Shown: piece by piece, positions 1 through 8,670 of the stretch
Layout: the number at the start of each line of letters is the position of its first letter
Numbering within the stretch: position 1 is the first letter of the stretch
Source of the DNA: Terriglobia bacterium
GTDB lineage: Bacteria; Acidobacteriota; Vicinamibacteria; Vicinamibacterales; CAVVIG01
DNA: 53,673 bases
Direction of reading: 5' to 3'
Assembly (NCBI GenBank): GCA_020073005.1
Contig: JAIQFX010000023.1
Coordinates: forward strand, 1 to 53,673
Notes under the pieces: generated by a model
Database searches by the model: none
Seen by the model: only the letters and a program-made list of their open reading frames with translations
What the model was told of the DNA's origin: nothing
Made by a program: the position numbers and the translations under genes

Positions 1-249
1 TTCAAGTGCACCAAGCCGTGGCAGCGGATGATCGTCCGCTACGACGGCACGCTGCTGCCGTGCTGCACGTTCCACGGCGCGCACCTGCCGATGGGCAACG
101 TCTTCGAGACGCCGATCGACCAGATCTGGTCGTCGCCGCGGATGCGGGACCTGCGCGCGATGCACAGCCGCGGCGAGTTCTACAAGAACCCGGTCTGCAA
201 GGCGTGCGCGTTCAGCAGCACGGCGAGCGGCGCGGCGTGGGACCGGTGA
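1..249 (+). CDS. Radical SAM protein, C-terminal SPASM part (5' truncated)
   Basis: The frame is open from the first base and ends in TGA, giving the last 82 residues of a larger protein. The piece looks like a SPASM domain, the auxiliary Fe-S binding region at the C-terminus of many radical SAM enzymes. It has a Cys at residue 3, a YDGTLLPCC segment with paired cysteines, a GNVFETPIDQIWSS segment, and a final C-x2-C pair (VCKACAF). The catalytic CxxxCxxC core lies outside the window, so substrate and reaction cannot be judged. The stop overlaps a GTG start of the following methyltransferase by 4 bases, which ties it to the same operon. It resembles the C-terminus of the complete radical SAM gene at 41111-42262 in general organisation. 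Confidence 0.8.
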   Translation, partial: FKCTKPWQRMIVRYDGTLLPCCTFHGAHLPMGNVFETPIDQIWSSPRMRDLRAMHSRGEFYKNPVCKACAFSSTASGAAWDR

Positions 250-929
250 CCGCGGCGCCTTCAGTTCCGATGAGCCTTCGCAGCACCGTCTGGCGCGCGC
301 TCGCGTCGCGATACCCGTCGCTCTACTGGCTGCGCCGCGGGCGGACGTATTACCAGCAGCGCGAGGAAAGCGCGTGCGAGCGGCTGATGCACGAGGCCGT
401 CCTCGATCGTATCGCCGCCCTGAAGCCGTCGCGGCTGCTCGAGTACGGCGCCGGCAACGGATCGTTTCTCCGGAAGATCCAGGCGCGGATGCCGGATGTC
501 GAGTGCTTCGGCGTGGATTTTTCCGCGTCGCAGCTCGCCGTCGCGCGCGCGGCGATGCCCGGCGCGAACCTCTCGGTGGGCAACCTGACGCACCTGAAGT
601 TCGAGACCGGCGCTTTCGACGTCGTGGTCGGGCTGGGCGTGCTCATCTACGTGCGGCCGCAGGATCGCCGCCGCGTCTTTGGCGAGCTGCGCCGCGTGTG
701 CCGCGGACACCTCGTCGCGGTCGAATACATCACCAAGTTCTTCGACGCCGGGATGAAGGCGCGCTTCGACGGCGCCCGCGATTTCCGGTACGACTACGAC
801 ATCGAGCAGCACGTCCGCGACGCGGGGTTCGACGTTCTCGACGCCGGGAAAATCGCGGCGGCCTGGGATCCGGCGACCAACCCGCTGGGCGAGCTGCCGC
901 ACGGCATGATCGTGGCGCGCGCGAGATGA
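246..929 (+). CDS. Class I SAM-dependent methyltransferase
   Basis: Predicted 227-residue soluble methyltransferase. The SAM-binding motif I is LLEYGAGNGSFLRKI, followed by a motif II-like acidic strand end (CFGVDFSASQL) and a DVVVGLGVLIYV segment typical of the Rossmann fold. I chose GTG at 246 because it forms a GTGA 4-base overlap with the upstream stop, the commonest junction in this window. The ATG at 270 (protein starting MSLRS) is a good alternative. The C-terminus contains a DFRYDYDIEQHVRDAGF segment, which may position the acceptor. In this setting the acceptor is probably a sugar or glycan, but nothing in the sequence identifies it. Confidence 0.82.
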   Translation: MTAAPSVPMSLRSTVWRALASRYPSLYWLRRGRTYYQQREESACERLMHEAVLDRIAALKPSRLLEYGAGNGSFLRKIQARMPDVECFGVDFSASQLAVARAAMPGANLSVGNLTHLKFETGAFDVVVGLGVLIYVRPQDRRRVFGELRRVCRGHLVAVEYITKFFDAGMKARFDGARDFRYDYDIEQHVRDAGFDVLDAGKIAAAWDPATNPLGELPHGMIVARAR

Positions 930-2761
930 GCTCGCCCGCGATCCTGCTCGTCGATTCCTCCGCCACGCTCGAGGCCGCGCGAGACGCGGGTTGGCTCCGG
1001 CATCGGGATGTGACCGTCGTCGCCGCGACGAAGTACGGCGTCCACGCGTGTCACGCCGCGCGCGTCCCGTACACTGTGATCGACTCGTTCTATCCCGCGG
1101 CCGATCTCGTGGCGTTCACGCTCGCCGCCTACGATCGGCTGTCGGCGTTCTGCGAGGAGCGCGACGCCGCGCTGTGGCGGCGTCATGACGATCTGCGGCG
1201 GCGGGGCATCCGGCCGTTCCGGTTTTCGTTCTACGAACTGAAGATTCTCGCCGACGTCCTTTCAGTGAAACTGCTTCAGCTGCGCCGCCTGTTCGCCGTC
1301 CGGCCGGGCACGCGCGCGATCTACCGCGCGCCTGGTTCCACGGTTGATGCCGGCGCAGGATGGCCCATCGACGAGCGCTGCAATCTCTTCGGCGCGCTGC
1401 TCGAGTCGAACGGCGCGGGCTGCCCGGCGATCAGCCTCGAGCCGATCGCCGTCCCGTGCGAGGAGCGGCTCGGGCCCGCGCCGCGCGGGTCGCTCGAGGC
1501 GCGGGCGCGCCGGGCTGGCCGATCGCTGGTGGCCGCGATCGAGCGCGCCACGTCGGCCTCCGCCGCGGCGGCCTTCGTGCTGTTCGCGCCCGGCGGCCAC
1601 GACATTAGATATGTCCTGCCCGCGCTGAAGCGGCGCGGCCTCGCGCCCGTCGCCCTCCGGCGCAGCGGCCGTCCAGCCGCCATCGACCGCGCGCCGTATG
1701 CGGACACCTGGCGCGAATGGGTCGGCGACGAGGCGTTCGCCCGCTTCTTCTCGGTGGACGGCGTGAGCTACTTCCCGCTGGTGCGCGCGCGCCTCGAGCG
1801 CCTGATCGTGGAGGAGACGCCCGCCGCGATCGACGCGTACGACGACGCCGCCGCGCGCATCGAGCACTCGCGGGCGCTGAAGTTCGCCCTGACAGCCGTG
1901 GTCACGGTTTCCGCCGAAGAACGCAGCCAGATGAAGGCGTGTCAGGATGCGGGCTTGCCGCTCGTGACGTATCAGGAAGGCGCCGGCTTCGGATCGGTCG
2001 TCCACCCGATGAACGACTACGCGGAAATTGTCGATGGCGACGCGTTCCTCTGCTACGGCCCGGGCAACCTTGAATATCGCGACGCGCAGGCCGCGGCCGG
2101 CCGTCCCGCGAAACCCTTTGTCGTCGTCGGATCGGCGGAGCAGGATGACGTGCGCGCGCGTCTGCGCCCGAGGGCCACGCCGCGCACGGTGACGTCGATC
2201 ATGTACGTCGGCACCGGCGTCGCGGCCAACCGGCAGCATCATCCCTGCAACGGCGGAACGGATACGGCCTATGCCGCATCGCAACTCCTCCTGTTCGAGG
2301 CGCTCGCGCGGCTGTCGTCGCGCGTGACGGTGCGCGTCAAGCCGCACCCCAGCGATCCGCTGCCGGGCTGGTACTTCGATCGGCGGACGCATCCGCGCGT
2401 GGAGATGCTCGACGGCGTGCTCGAGGATCATCTCGACGGCACCGATTTGTTCATCGTGGACCATCCCTCGACCACGCTGCTCACCTGCTGTGAAACGGCG
2501 GCGCACGTGTACGTGCTGGCGAACCCCGCCATGACGCGCTTCACCGACGGTCAGCGCCGCTCGCTCGAGACGCGCGCGTTCGTGTTCGAGGACGCCGGCG
2601 CGCTCGTCCGCGCGCTGGACCAGCTGGCCGCCGGCGCGTTTCAAATGTCCGAGATTCGCGCGGACGACGACTACGTCCGCCGGTACGGCACGTATCTCGC
2701 CGACGGACAATCCGCCGAGCGGGCCGCGGCGTACCTCGACACGTTGGGGCGGGCCTCCTGA
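926..2761 (+). CDS. Large GT-B-like surface carbohydrate biosynthesis protein
   Basis: Predicted 611-residue cytoplasmic protein without clear membrane segments. The N-terminus (AILLVDSSATLEAARDAG) resembles a Rossmann-like sensor or carbohydrate domain. The C-terminal third carries features of GT-B folds seen in capsule and surface polysaccharide proteins: a VRVKPHPSDPLPGWYF strand-loop, then a DLFIVDHPSTTLLTCCETA segment equivalent to the donor-binding region. The ATG overlaps the upstream stop by 4 bases. It sits immediately before an SpsF-like cytidylyltransferase and a CMP-nonulosonate synthetase fusion. A glycosyltransferase using a CMP- or NDP-activated sugar from this locus is therefore the best inference. 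I cannot assign a GT family. It is distantly similar in layout to 48088-50049 and the N-terminal part of 3501-6125. Confidence 0.7.
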   Translation: MSSPAILLVDSSATLEAARDAGWLRHRDVTVVAATKYGVHACHAARVPYTVIDSFYPAADLVAFTLAAYDRLSAFCEERDAALWRRHDDLRRRGIRPFRFSFYELKILADVLSVKLLQLRRLFAVRPGTRAIYRAPGSTVDAGAGWPIDERCNLFGALLESNGAGCPAISLEPIAVPCEERLGPAPRGSLEARARRAGRSLVAAIERATSASAAAAFVLFAPGGHDIRYVLPALKRRGLAPVALRRSGRPAAIDRAPYADTWREWVGDEAFARFFSVDGVSYFPLVRARLERLIVEETPAAIDAYDDAAARIEHSRALKFALTAVVTVSAEERSQMKACQDAGLPLVTYQEGAGFGSVVHPMNDYAEIVDGDAFLCYGPGNLEYRDAQAAAGRPAKPFVVVGSAEQDDVRARLRPRATPRTVTSIMYVGTGVAANRQHHPCNGGTDTAYAASQLLLFEALARLSSRVTVRVKPHPSDPLPGWYFDRRTHPRVEMLDGVLEDHLDGTDLFIVDHPSTTLLTCCETAAHVYVLANPAMTRFTDGQRRSLETRAFVFEDAGALVRALDQLAAGAFQMSEIRADDDYVRRYGTYLADGQSAERAAAYLDTLGRAS

Positions 2762-2778
2762 CGCCGAAGGTCGCCGCG

Positions 2779-3504
2779 GTGATTCAGGCGCGCATGGGTT
2801 CGACGCGCCTGCCGGGAAAGGCCCTGATGCCGGCGGCCGGGAAACCGCTGCTCGAGCATCTGATCGAACGGCTGCGGCGCGCGCGCTCGCTGAACCACGT
2901 GATCGTCGCGACGACGACGATGCCGGAGGACGACCAGATCGAGGCCGTGTGCCGCCGCCTCGGCGCGGGCTGCTTCCGCGGCAGCGTGGACGATGTGCTG
3001 GGTCGCGTTGCCGCGGCGCTGGACGCGTTCCGCGTCGACGTCCACGTGGAGGTCCACGGTGACGGCCCGCTCGCGGATTGGCGCCTGGTCGACCACGCCG
3101 TCGAAGAGTACTGCGCCGGCGGCGTCGATCTCGTCACCAACGCGGTGCGCATCACGTACCCGCCCGGACTGGAACTGTGGATCTATGCGTCGTCGCTCTG
3201 CGCGCGTCTCGCGCGGGAGGCGGCCGCGCCGAAATATCGTGAGAGCCCGATCCTGTACGTGATGGAGCGTCCCGGCGAGTTCCGCATCCGCAACATCGAG
3301 GCGCCGCCTGAGCTTCACGCGCCGGACACGTACCTCGAAGTGGACGAGGCGGCCGACTTCGCGGTGATGAAAACCGTCATCGAGCGGCTGTACCCGTCGA
3401 ACCCCGCGTTTCTTCCCGAGGATGCGCTCGCGCTGCTGCAGCGTGAACCGCAGCTGGCCGAGAGCAATCGCGCCGTCGTCCGGCGATGGAAGGCGGCCGA
3501 GTGA
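2779..3504 (+). CDS. SpsF-like cytidylyltransferase
   Basis: A 241-residue nucleotidyltransferase of the SpsF/acylneuraminate cytidylyltransferase group. The N-terminal nucleotide-binding signature IQARMGSTRLPGKAL is nearly textbook, and the VHGDGPLADWRLVDHAV segment corresponds to the usual GDCPLIDP metal/nucleotide site, with some substitutions. Family members normally have four to six residues before IQAR. Here the GTG at 2779 encodes the valine directly before IQAR, and the only in-frame upstream candidate is a CTG at 2758, so the true start may be non-standard. The enzyme probably activates a nonulosonate-like or other acidic sugar with CTP. It lies between two GT-B-like genes and ends in a 4-base overlap with the next one. 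Confidence 0.82.
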   Translation: MIQARMGSTRLPGKALMPAAGKPLLEHLIERLRRARSLNHVIVATTTMPEDDQIEAVCRRLGAGCFRGSVDDVLGRVAAALDAFRVDVHVEVHGDGPLADWRLVDHAVEEYCAGGVDLVTNAVRITYPPGLELWIYASSLCARLAREAAAPKYRESPILYVMERPGEFRIRNIEAPPELHAPDTYLEVDEAADFAVMKTVIERLYPSNPAFLPEDALALLQREPQLAESNRAVVRRWKAAE

Positions 3505-6125
3505 CGCCTCGTCCGCCGGATCGTGTCTGGGTCGATCGGCTTTCGCGCGAGTCGGTGCGCGCCGCCGTGGAGATCTGCCGGCAGAAGGGCATCGCCCGCA
3601 TCGAGTACCTCGAGTGGCCGACGACCGTGCACGAACCCGTGCCGCCAGGATCGCTCGATGCCGGACTGACGCTGCAGCCGATAGACGGCGATCTCTCGAC
3701 GCTGCGGTACGCGAGCGGACGCGGGATCAGATACGAATTGAATGAAGTGGTCGTCTCGCGTGTGCCCGAGACGTTGCGGCGGCGGATGGCCGCCACTGGA
3801 CTCGGCGACAGCACGCCTCGTCTGACGCCTGACGAAGTGTTCGCCGCGTTGCTGCGTTCCGCGGTCGTGAATCTGGTGTATCCGTCGGCGGCGCTTGCGC
3901 TGCTGGCTGCGGCCCGAAGCGACGACGGCTCGTCGCCGATCATCCTGATCGATGCTGCGGCCGGTGCGCTGGTGGGCGACTGGCCGGAGTGTCGCGGATG
4001 CGTCGTCCAGACATACAACGTCCGCCGGTCGGCGGCGGCGCGGTGCCGCGCGGCGCTCGGTGGCGGGCTGCGCGCGGTGAAAGAACTGTTGGGGCTGCAC
4101 CTCCGCGGCATTGCGTCCTCCGCTCCCGCGGACGGCGCTCCGCGCATTGCGCTGCAGCTGTTGCCCCACGTCAAAGGCGAGCCGCTCTGGTACCCGTGGT
4201 ACGAGGATTCGGGGATCGATGGTTCGCAGGTCTGCGTCTACGCGGACCGGCCCGACTTTCCGATCACCGCGGACGCCCGCGCCGCGATCGCGCGCAACAG
4301 GCACGCGTGGATCGATTTCCGGGCCGGCGCCGGCGCCGCGTGGGGACGGCCGTATGTCGCCGACGCGCGCGCGACGCTCGGCGAGTCGCTGCGGATCGTC
4401 CGCCTCGCGATGCGCGGCAGCGATCCATTTGTCGCCTGGGAGAGCGTCGAGCGGCAGCGGCTGCTGTGGCGCGTCGCGTTCTGGGAGTCGCTGTTCCGGC
4501 GGCATCGGATCGCGGCGTTGCTCCAGGTCGGCGAGACCGAGCCGCTGACGATCGCGCAGGCCGCCGCCGTCAGGCGCGCGGGCGGCATCAGCGTCGGCTG
4601 GCACTGGTCGCACTATCAGTTCGCCAGCGCCATGCACACGCGGTGCGGCTCGACGTATTTCTCGTGGGGGCCGTTTTACCGAGCGCTCTTCGTCCGGGAA
4701 CCCATGCGCGTGACCCAGCTCGTGTACGCCGGCCACATGCCGGGCCGGCCCGCGAAGCACCCGGCGCTCGCGCCCGCGGATCAACTCCGGCGCGCGGGCG
4801 CCACGTACGTCGTCTGTTATTTCGACACGTCGGTGTGGGCGCAATCGCGGCGGAGCGTGCTCGACCTGTACGCACGGTTGCTGACCCACGTCGCCCGCAC
4901 GCCCGGCTTCGGGCTGATCATCAAATCCAAGAAAGGCGTCCCGCTCGACATCCCGGAGTTGCGGGACGCCGACGCCGCGGCCCGCGCGACCGGCCGCGTT
5001 CTGGAATTGTCGCCCGAGACGTCGTCGCAGGATGCCGCCGCCGCGGCCGATCTCGTGGTGGGCCACGGGATCAACACGGCGGCGCTCGAGGCGGCGTTCG
5101 ACGGCCGCCGCGCGATCTACGCGGATCTGGATGGAGACGCGGCGAACGCGTTCTACGCGTGGGGCCGGAACACGGTCGTGTTCGATTCCCTGGACGGCGT
5201 GATGAACGCGATCGAGCGGCATCGCCTCGAAGGCGACGCCTCGGCCATCGGCGATCATCGCGCGATGCCGGCGACGATCAATCTCTTTGGCGATCACGCG
5301 GGTCACCGGCGCGCCGGCTGGTATCTGAAGACCTACCTCGACGATCTTTCCCGCCACGGCGATACCGCGAGGGCGCATCGGCACGCCGGTGCTGAATACC
5401 AGCGGCGCTTCGGCGCGGCGAGCGTGGTGTTCGACGCGGAAGGCGCGGGCGTCAGGATTCTCGGTCTCATTCCCGCGCGCGGCGGATCCCGGCGGCTGCC
5501 GGGCAAGAATCTGCAGCCGCTCGGCGGCCGGCCCCTGATCGCGTGGACGATCGACGCCGCGAAGCGCAGCCGCGCGTTCGATCGGATCGTGGTCTCGACA
5601 GACGACGAGGCGATCGCCGCCGTCGCGGCGGAGTGCGGCGCGGACGTGCCGTTCGTGCGCCCGCCGCAGCTGGCGACCGACGCCGCGTCGAGCGCGGACG
5701 TCGTGCGTCACGCGCTGGACGCGCTCCGCGCGCAGGGTTACGTGCCCGACATTCTGTTTCTGCTGCAGCCCACGTCGCCCTTCCGGCTGCCCGAAGACAT
5801 CGATACCGCGCTGGCGCTGCTGGCCGAACGCGGCGCCGACGCCGTTCTCGGCGCGACGGCCGCGGCGCAGAATCACGCGTCGCGCTGGCGCGTCAATGGA
5901 AACGGCTGGGCGGCGAGGATCGATGCCGCCGGTTCGCCGTCATCCGGCGAAACGCAGTACGCGATCAACGGCGCCATCTACGCGGTTCGCACCGAGGCGT
6001 TCCTGCGGGAGCAGACGCTGTTTCCCGCGCGCTCCGTGCTGTTCGTGATGCCGCCCGAACGCTCGCTGGATATCGACGTGCCGGTCGATCTGCAGCGGGC
6101 CGAGTCCATGGCGGCGGCGCGCTGA
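3501..6125 (+). CDS. Fusion: GT-B-like surface carbohydrate protein + CMP-nonulosonate synthetase
   Basis: A single 874-residue open frame with two parts. Residues 1 to about 645 form a GT-B-like region with strand-loop features such as VGWHWSHYQFASAMH and YFSWGPFYRALF, then GLIIKSKKGVPLDIP and a LVVGHGINTAALEAAFDGRRA donor-site-like stretch. Residues 651-874 are a complete CMP-N-acylneuraminate synthetase domain with IPARGGSRRLPGKN, a FLLQPTSPFR segment and the C-terminal SLDIDVPVDLQRAE metal/substrate motif (LegF/NeuA family). The domain is of full single-enzyme length, so this is a true fusion and not a fragment. I chose GTG 3501 because of the GTGA overlap; ATG 3486 is the alternative. 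Inference: it both makes the CMP-sugar and transfers it, a channelling arrangement. Confidence 0.8.
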   Translation: MTPRPPDRVWVDRLSRESVRAAVEICRQKGIARIEYLEWPTTVHEPVPPGSLDAGLTLQPIDGDLSTLRYASGRGIRYELNEVVVSRVPETLRRRMAATGLGDSTPRLTPDEVFAALLRSAVVNLVYPSAALALLAAARSDDGSSPIILIDAAAGALVGDWPECRGCVVQTYNVRRSAAARCRAALGGGLRAVKELLGLHLRGIASSAPADGAPRIALQLLPHVKGEPLWYPWYEDSGIDGSQVCVYADRPDFPITADARAAIARNRHAWIDFRAGAGAAWGRPYVADARATLGESLRIVRLAMRGSDPFVAWESVERQRLLWRVAFWESLFRRHRIAALLQVGETEPLTIAQAAAVRRAGGISVGWHWSHYQFASAMHTRCGSTYFSWGPFYRALFVREPMRVTQLVYAGHMPGRPAKHPALAPADQLRRAGATYVVCYFDTSVWAQSRRSVLDLYARLLTHVARTPGFGLIIKSKKGVPLDIPELRDADAAARATGRVLELSPETSSQDAAAAADLVVGHGINTAALEAAFDGRRAIYADLDGDAANAFYAWGRNTVVFDSLDGVMNAIERHRLEGDASAIGDHRAMPATINLFGDHAGHRRAGWYLKTYLDDLSRHGDTARAHRHAGAEYQRRFGAASVVFDAEGAGVRILGLIPARGGSRRLPGKNLQPLGGRPLIAWTIDAAKRSRAFDRIVVSTDDEAIAAVAAECGADVPFVRPPQLATDAASSADVVRHALDALRAQGYVPDILFLLQPTSPFRLPEDIDTALALLAERGADAVLGATAAAQNHASRWRVNGNGWAARIDAAGSPSSGETQYAINGAIYAVRTEAFLREQTLFPARSVLFVMPPERSLDIDVPVDLQRAESMAAAR

Positions 6126-7504
6126 TGCGGGCGCTGGCCGATCTCACGGCGATCCGCGACAGCGCGACCTTCAGTCGCCAGCTTGACGCGCTGCGCGATC
6201 AGGAATTCGCGTCGGCCGAGGCGCGGCTCGCGTTCCAGATGTCGGAAGTGCGGCGGCTGCTGACGCATTGCGGCGCGCACGTGCCGTACTACCGCCGGCT
6301 GTTCGATCGGCACGGGATCGATCCGCAGTCGATCCGGACGCCGGACGATTTCCGGCGCGTCCCGCTGCTCGACAAGGACACGATCAAAGCGCATCACGCC
6401 GACTTCATCGCCGACACCGTGGACACGCGCACTCTCGATCACCTCACGACGGGCGGGAGCACGGGCGCGCCGCTGAAGGTCATGATGGACGTCGAGTACA
6501 AGGCCCGCCGCCTGGCGACGACGTACTACTACATGGGGCTCGCGGGCCTGAATCCGGAGGAGTTCCGGTCGGTGCGGCTGCACGGCAACACGCTCGACGC
6601 CGCGCTGGTCGGCGCGTCGACGTTCTGGACGCTCGAAACGCCGGCGAAGCTCGTCATGTCGTCGTATCACATCACCGCCGTGACGGCGCCGCGCTACGTG
6701 GAGCAGATCAACCAGCATCGGCCCGACTACATTCACGCGTTCCCGTCGAGCCTCGCGCTCCTGGCCGAGTACGCGGAGAAACTGCCGCTGACGGTGACGG
6801 CGCGGCCGCGCGCGGTCTTCTGCGACAGCGAGGTGCTGTATCCGTGGCAGCGGCGTCTGATCGAACGCGTGTTCGCCGCGAAAGTCTACGACGTCTACGG
6901 TCACACGGAAGGCGCGGTGCTCGGCGTGTCCTGTCCGGCGTCCGAGAAACTTCATCTCGTGCCGCAGGTCGGCTACGCCGAAATCCTCGACGATCGGGAT
7001 CGTCCGATCGCCGCGCCGGCGCAGGCGGGCTGGATCGTCGTCACCGGGTTCCTGAACTACGCGTTCCCGATCGTCCGCTATCGCACCTTCGACCAGGGGA
7101 TCGTGAGCCGCGAGGGATGCCCGTGCGGCCGGCAGGCGCTCCTCCTCGACCGGATCGAAGGGCGCCTGCAGGACTTCGTCGTCGATCGCGCGGGCGGCCT
7201 CGTGCCGCTGGCGCCGGCGCTGTTCGACTACAACTTCGACTGGTCCGGCGTCGATCGCTTTCAGGTGTATCAGGAGACGCCGGGCAGGCTGACGTTCCGC
7301 GTCGTGCCCGAGGCCGCCGCGGCGCAGACGTTCGACGCGCTCGGCCGCCGGATCGCCTCCGGCTTCGAGCGCATTCTCAACGGTGGATTCGAGATCGAGA
7401 CCGTGCGGCTCGAGGCGATCGAGCCGACGGCGCGGGGCAAGCGCCGCTACCTGGATCAGAAGATCGATCTGGCGGCGTTCGCGCCCCGGCGAGGCGGCGC
7501 ATGA
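6125..7504 (+). CDS. CapK/PaaK-like AMP-forming acyl-activating enzyme
   Basis: A 459-residue member of the ANL superfamily, close in layout to phenylacetate-CoA ligase and the CapK proteins of capsule loci. The P-loop-like adenylation motif is TTGGSTGAPLKV near residue 115. VYDVYGHTEGAVLG supplies the YG-x-TE motif, and VRYRTFDQG with a zinc-type CPCGR segment precedes the C-terminal lid. Known relatives form acyl-adenylates and usually acyl-CoA. Its 1-base TGATG overlap with the CMP-synthetase fusion and 4-base overlap with the hydrolysing epimerase put it inside the nonulosonate core. I infer that it activates an acyl group destined for an amino sugar. The acid used cannot be told from sequence. 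Confidence 0.82.
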   Translation: MRALADLTAIRDSATFSRQLDALRDQEFASAEARLAFQMSEVRRLLTHCGAHVPYYRRLFDRHGIDPQSIRTPDDFRRVPLLDKDTIKAHHADFIADTVDTRTLDHLTTGGSTGAPLKVMMDVEYKARRLATTYYYMGLAGLNPEEFRSVRLHGNTLDAALVGASTFWTLETPAKLVMSSYHITAVTAPRYVEQINQHRPDYIHAFPSSLALLAEYAEKLPLTVTARPRAVFCDSEVLYPWQRRLIERVFAAKVYDVYGHTEGAVLGVSCPASEKLHLVPQVGYAEILDDRDRPIAAPAQAGWIVVTGFLNYAFPIVRYRTFDQGIVSREGCPCGRQALLLDRIEGRLQDFVVDRAGGLVPLAPALFDYNFDWSGVDRFQVYQETPGRLTFRVVPEAAAAQTFDALGRRIASGFERILNGGFEIETVRLEAIEPTARGKRRYLDQKIDLAAFAPRRGGA

Positions 7505-8670
7505 AGCGCTTCGCTCCGCCGTATCGCGTCGCCGTGTTCACAGGGTCACGCGCCGAGTTCGGTCTGCTGCAGTACGTGATGCAGGCGCTACGCGACGATC
7601 CGGCGTTCGAGCTGCAGGTGGTCGCCGGCGGCATGCATCTCAGCCCCGTGTTCGGCGACACCGTCCGCGAGATCGAGGCGTCGGGATTCGAGGTGCGGGA
7701 GCGCGTCGAGATGCTCGTGCCGTCCGACACGCCGCTCGCGAAGGCGCAATCGGTCGCGCGAGGCACGCACAACCTGGCGGACGCGCTGAACCGGCTCGCT
7801 CCCGACATCACGCTCTGCATGGGCGATCGGTTCGAGCTGCTGTCGCTGGCCGGCGTCGCGACGACGATGAATCTCGCGCTCGCGCACGTGTCGGGCGGCG
7901 AGATCACCGAAGGCGCGGTGGACGACAACATCCGCCACGCGATGACGAAGGTCAGCCATCTCCATTGCGTGGCGAACGACTGCTTCGCGGCCAGGATTCT
8001 CCAGATGGGCGAGGAGCCCTGGCGCGTGCTCGTGTCGGGCGAGCCCGGCCTCGACGCGATTTACCGCGTGGACTTTCTGACGCGCGAGGCGCTCGAAGCG
8101 GATTTGCGGACGCCGCTCGGCCGGAACACCGCGCTGGTGACGTTTCATCCGACGACGCGCGAGCTCGACGATCTGGATTCGCAGATTGAGGAATTCGTCT
8201 CCGCGCTCGGTGCCACGGACCTGCGCTTCATCATGACCGCGCCGAACGCCGACGCGGGCGGGCTGCGCATCCTCGCCGCCCTGCAGGCCTTCACCGCCGC
8301 GCATCCGGACCGCGCGACGTTCGTGCCGAGTCTGGGCCACCGGCGGTATCTGAGTCTGCTGAAGATCGTCGGCCTCGTCATCGGCAATTCGTCGAGCGGT
8401 CTCGTCGAGGCGCCCTCATTCAACGTGCCGGTGGTCAACATCGGGACGCGCCAGGCGGGCCGTCCGCAGGCCGCCAACGTCTTCCAGACCGGGTACAGCC
8501 GATCGTCGATCGCCGACGGCATCGCGCGCGCCCGCGCGTATGCCGGACCGCCGCCGGTCAACCCCTTCGGCGACGGGCACGCGTCCGCCAGGATCCACGA
8601 ATTTCTCCGCCGCGTCCTCGAAACGAAGACGCGCGACGAAGTCCTGAGGAAAAAATTTGTCACGCGCTGA
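7501..8670 (+). CDS. neuC: Hydrolysing NDP-N-acetyl-hexosamine 2-epimerase (NeuC/LegG type)
   Basis: A 389-residue GT-B-fold epimerase of the NeuC/LegG family, the step that releases NDP and inverts C2 to give the free mannosamine-type sugar used by NeuB. Visible features are TGSRAEFGLL at residues 14-23, GDRFELL (108-114), the SGGEITEGAVDD nucleotide/catalytic stretch (131-142), FHPTTRE and the IGNSSSGLVEAP donor-phosphate site. Length matches the family. ATG overlaps the previous stop by 4 bases. Because the locus also has LegB- and LegC-like genes, the likely substrate is a 2,4-diamino-2,4,6-trideoxy sugar (LegG role), not UDP-GlcNAc. That choice is inferred from context, not from residues. 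Confidence 0.88.
   Translation: MKRFAPPYRVAVFTGSRAEFGLLQYVMQALRDDPAFELQVVAGGMHLSPVFGDTVREIEASGFEVRERVEMLVPSDTPLAKAQSVARGTHNLADALNRLAPDITLCMGDRFELLSLAGVATTMNLALAHVSGGEITEGAVDDNIRHAMTKVSHLHCVANDCFAARILQMGEEPWRVLVSGEPGLDAIYRVDFLTREALEADLRTPLGRNTALVTFHPTTRELDDLDSQIEEFVSALGATDLRFIMTAPNADAGGLRILAALQAFTAAHPDRATFVPSLGHRRYLSLLKIVGLVIGNSSSGLVEAPSFNVPVVNIGTRQAGRPQAANVFQTGYSRSSIADGIARARAYAGPPPVNPFGDGHASARIHEFLRRVLETKTRDEVLRKKFVTR
8646..8650 (+). promoter_or_regulatory. Ribosome binding site supporting the TTG start at 8657
   Basis: GAGGA is followed by a six-base A/T-rich spacer and then TTG at 8657. No ATG or GTG is available nearby in that frame, so this purine-rich site decides the start of the PLP enzyme. 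It lies inside the end of the neuC-like gene, which overlaps the next gene by 14 bases. Confidence 0.6.

Noticed and set aside
1262-2710. Minus-strand open frame of 482 codons
   Set aside because: Arg-rich antisense shadow of the GT-B-like gene.
3315-5876. Minus-strand open frame of 853 codons opposite the fusion gene
   Set aside because: High GC with G/C-ending codons leaves the opposite strand stop-poor. The product is low-complexity and Arg-rich, with no family motif, while the + strand has clear domains.
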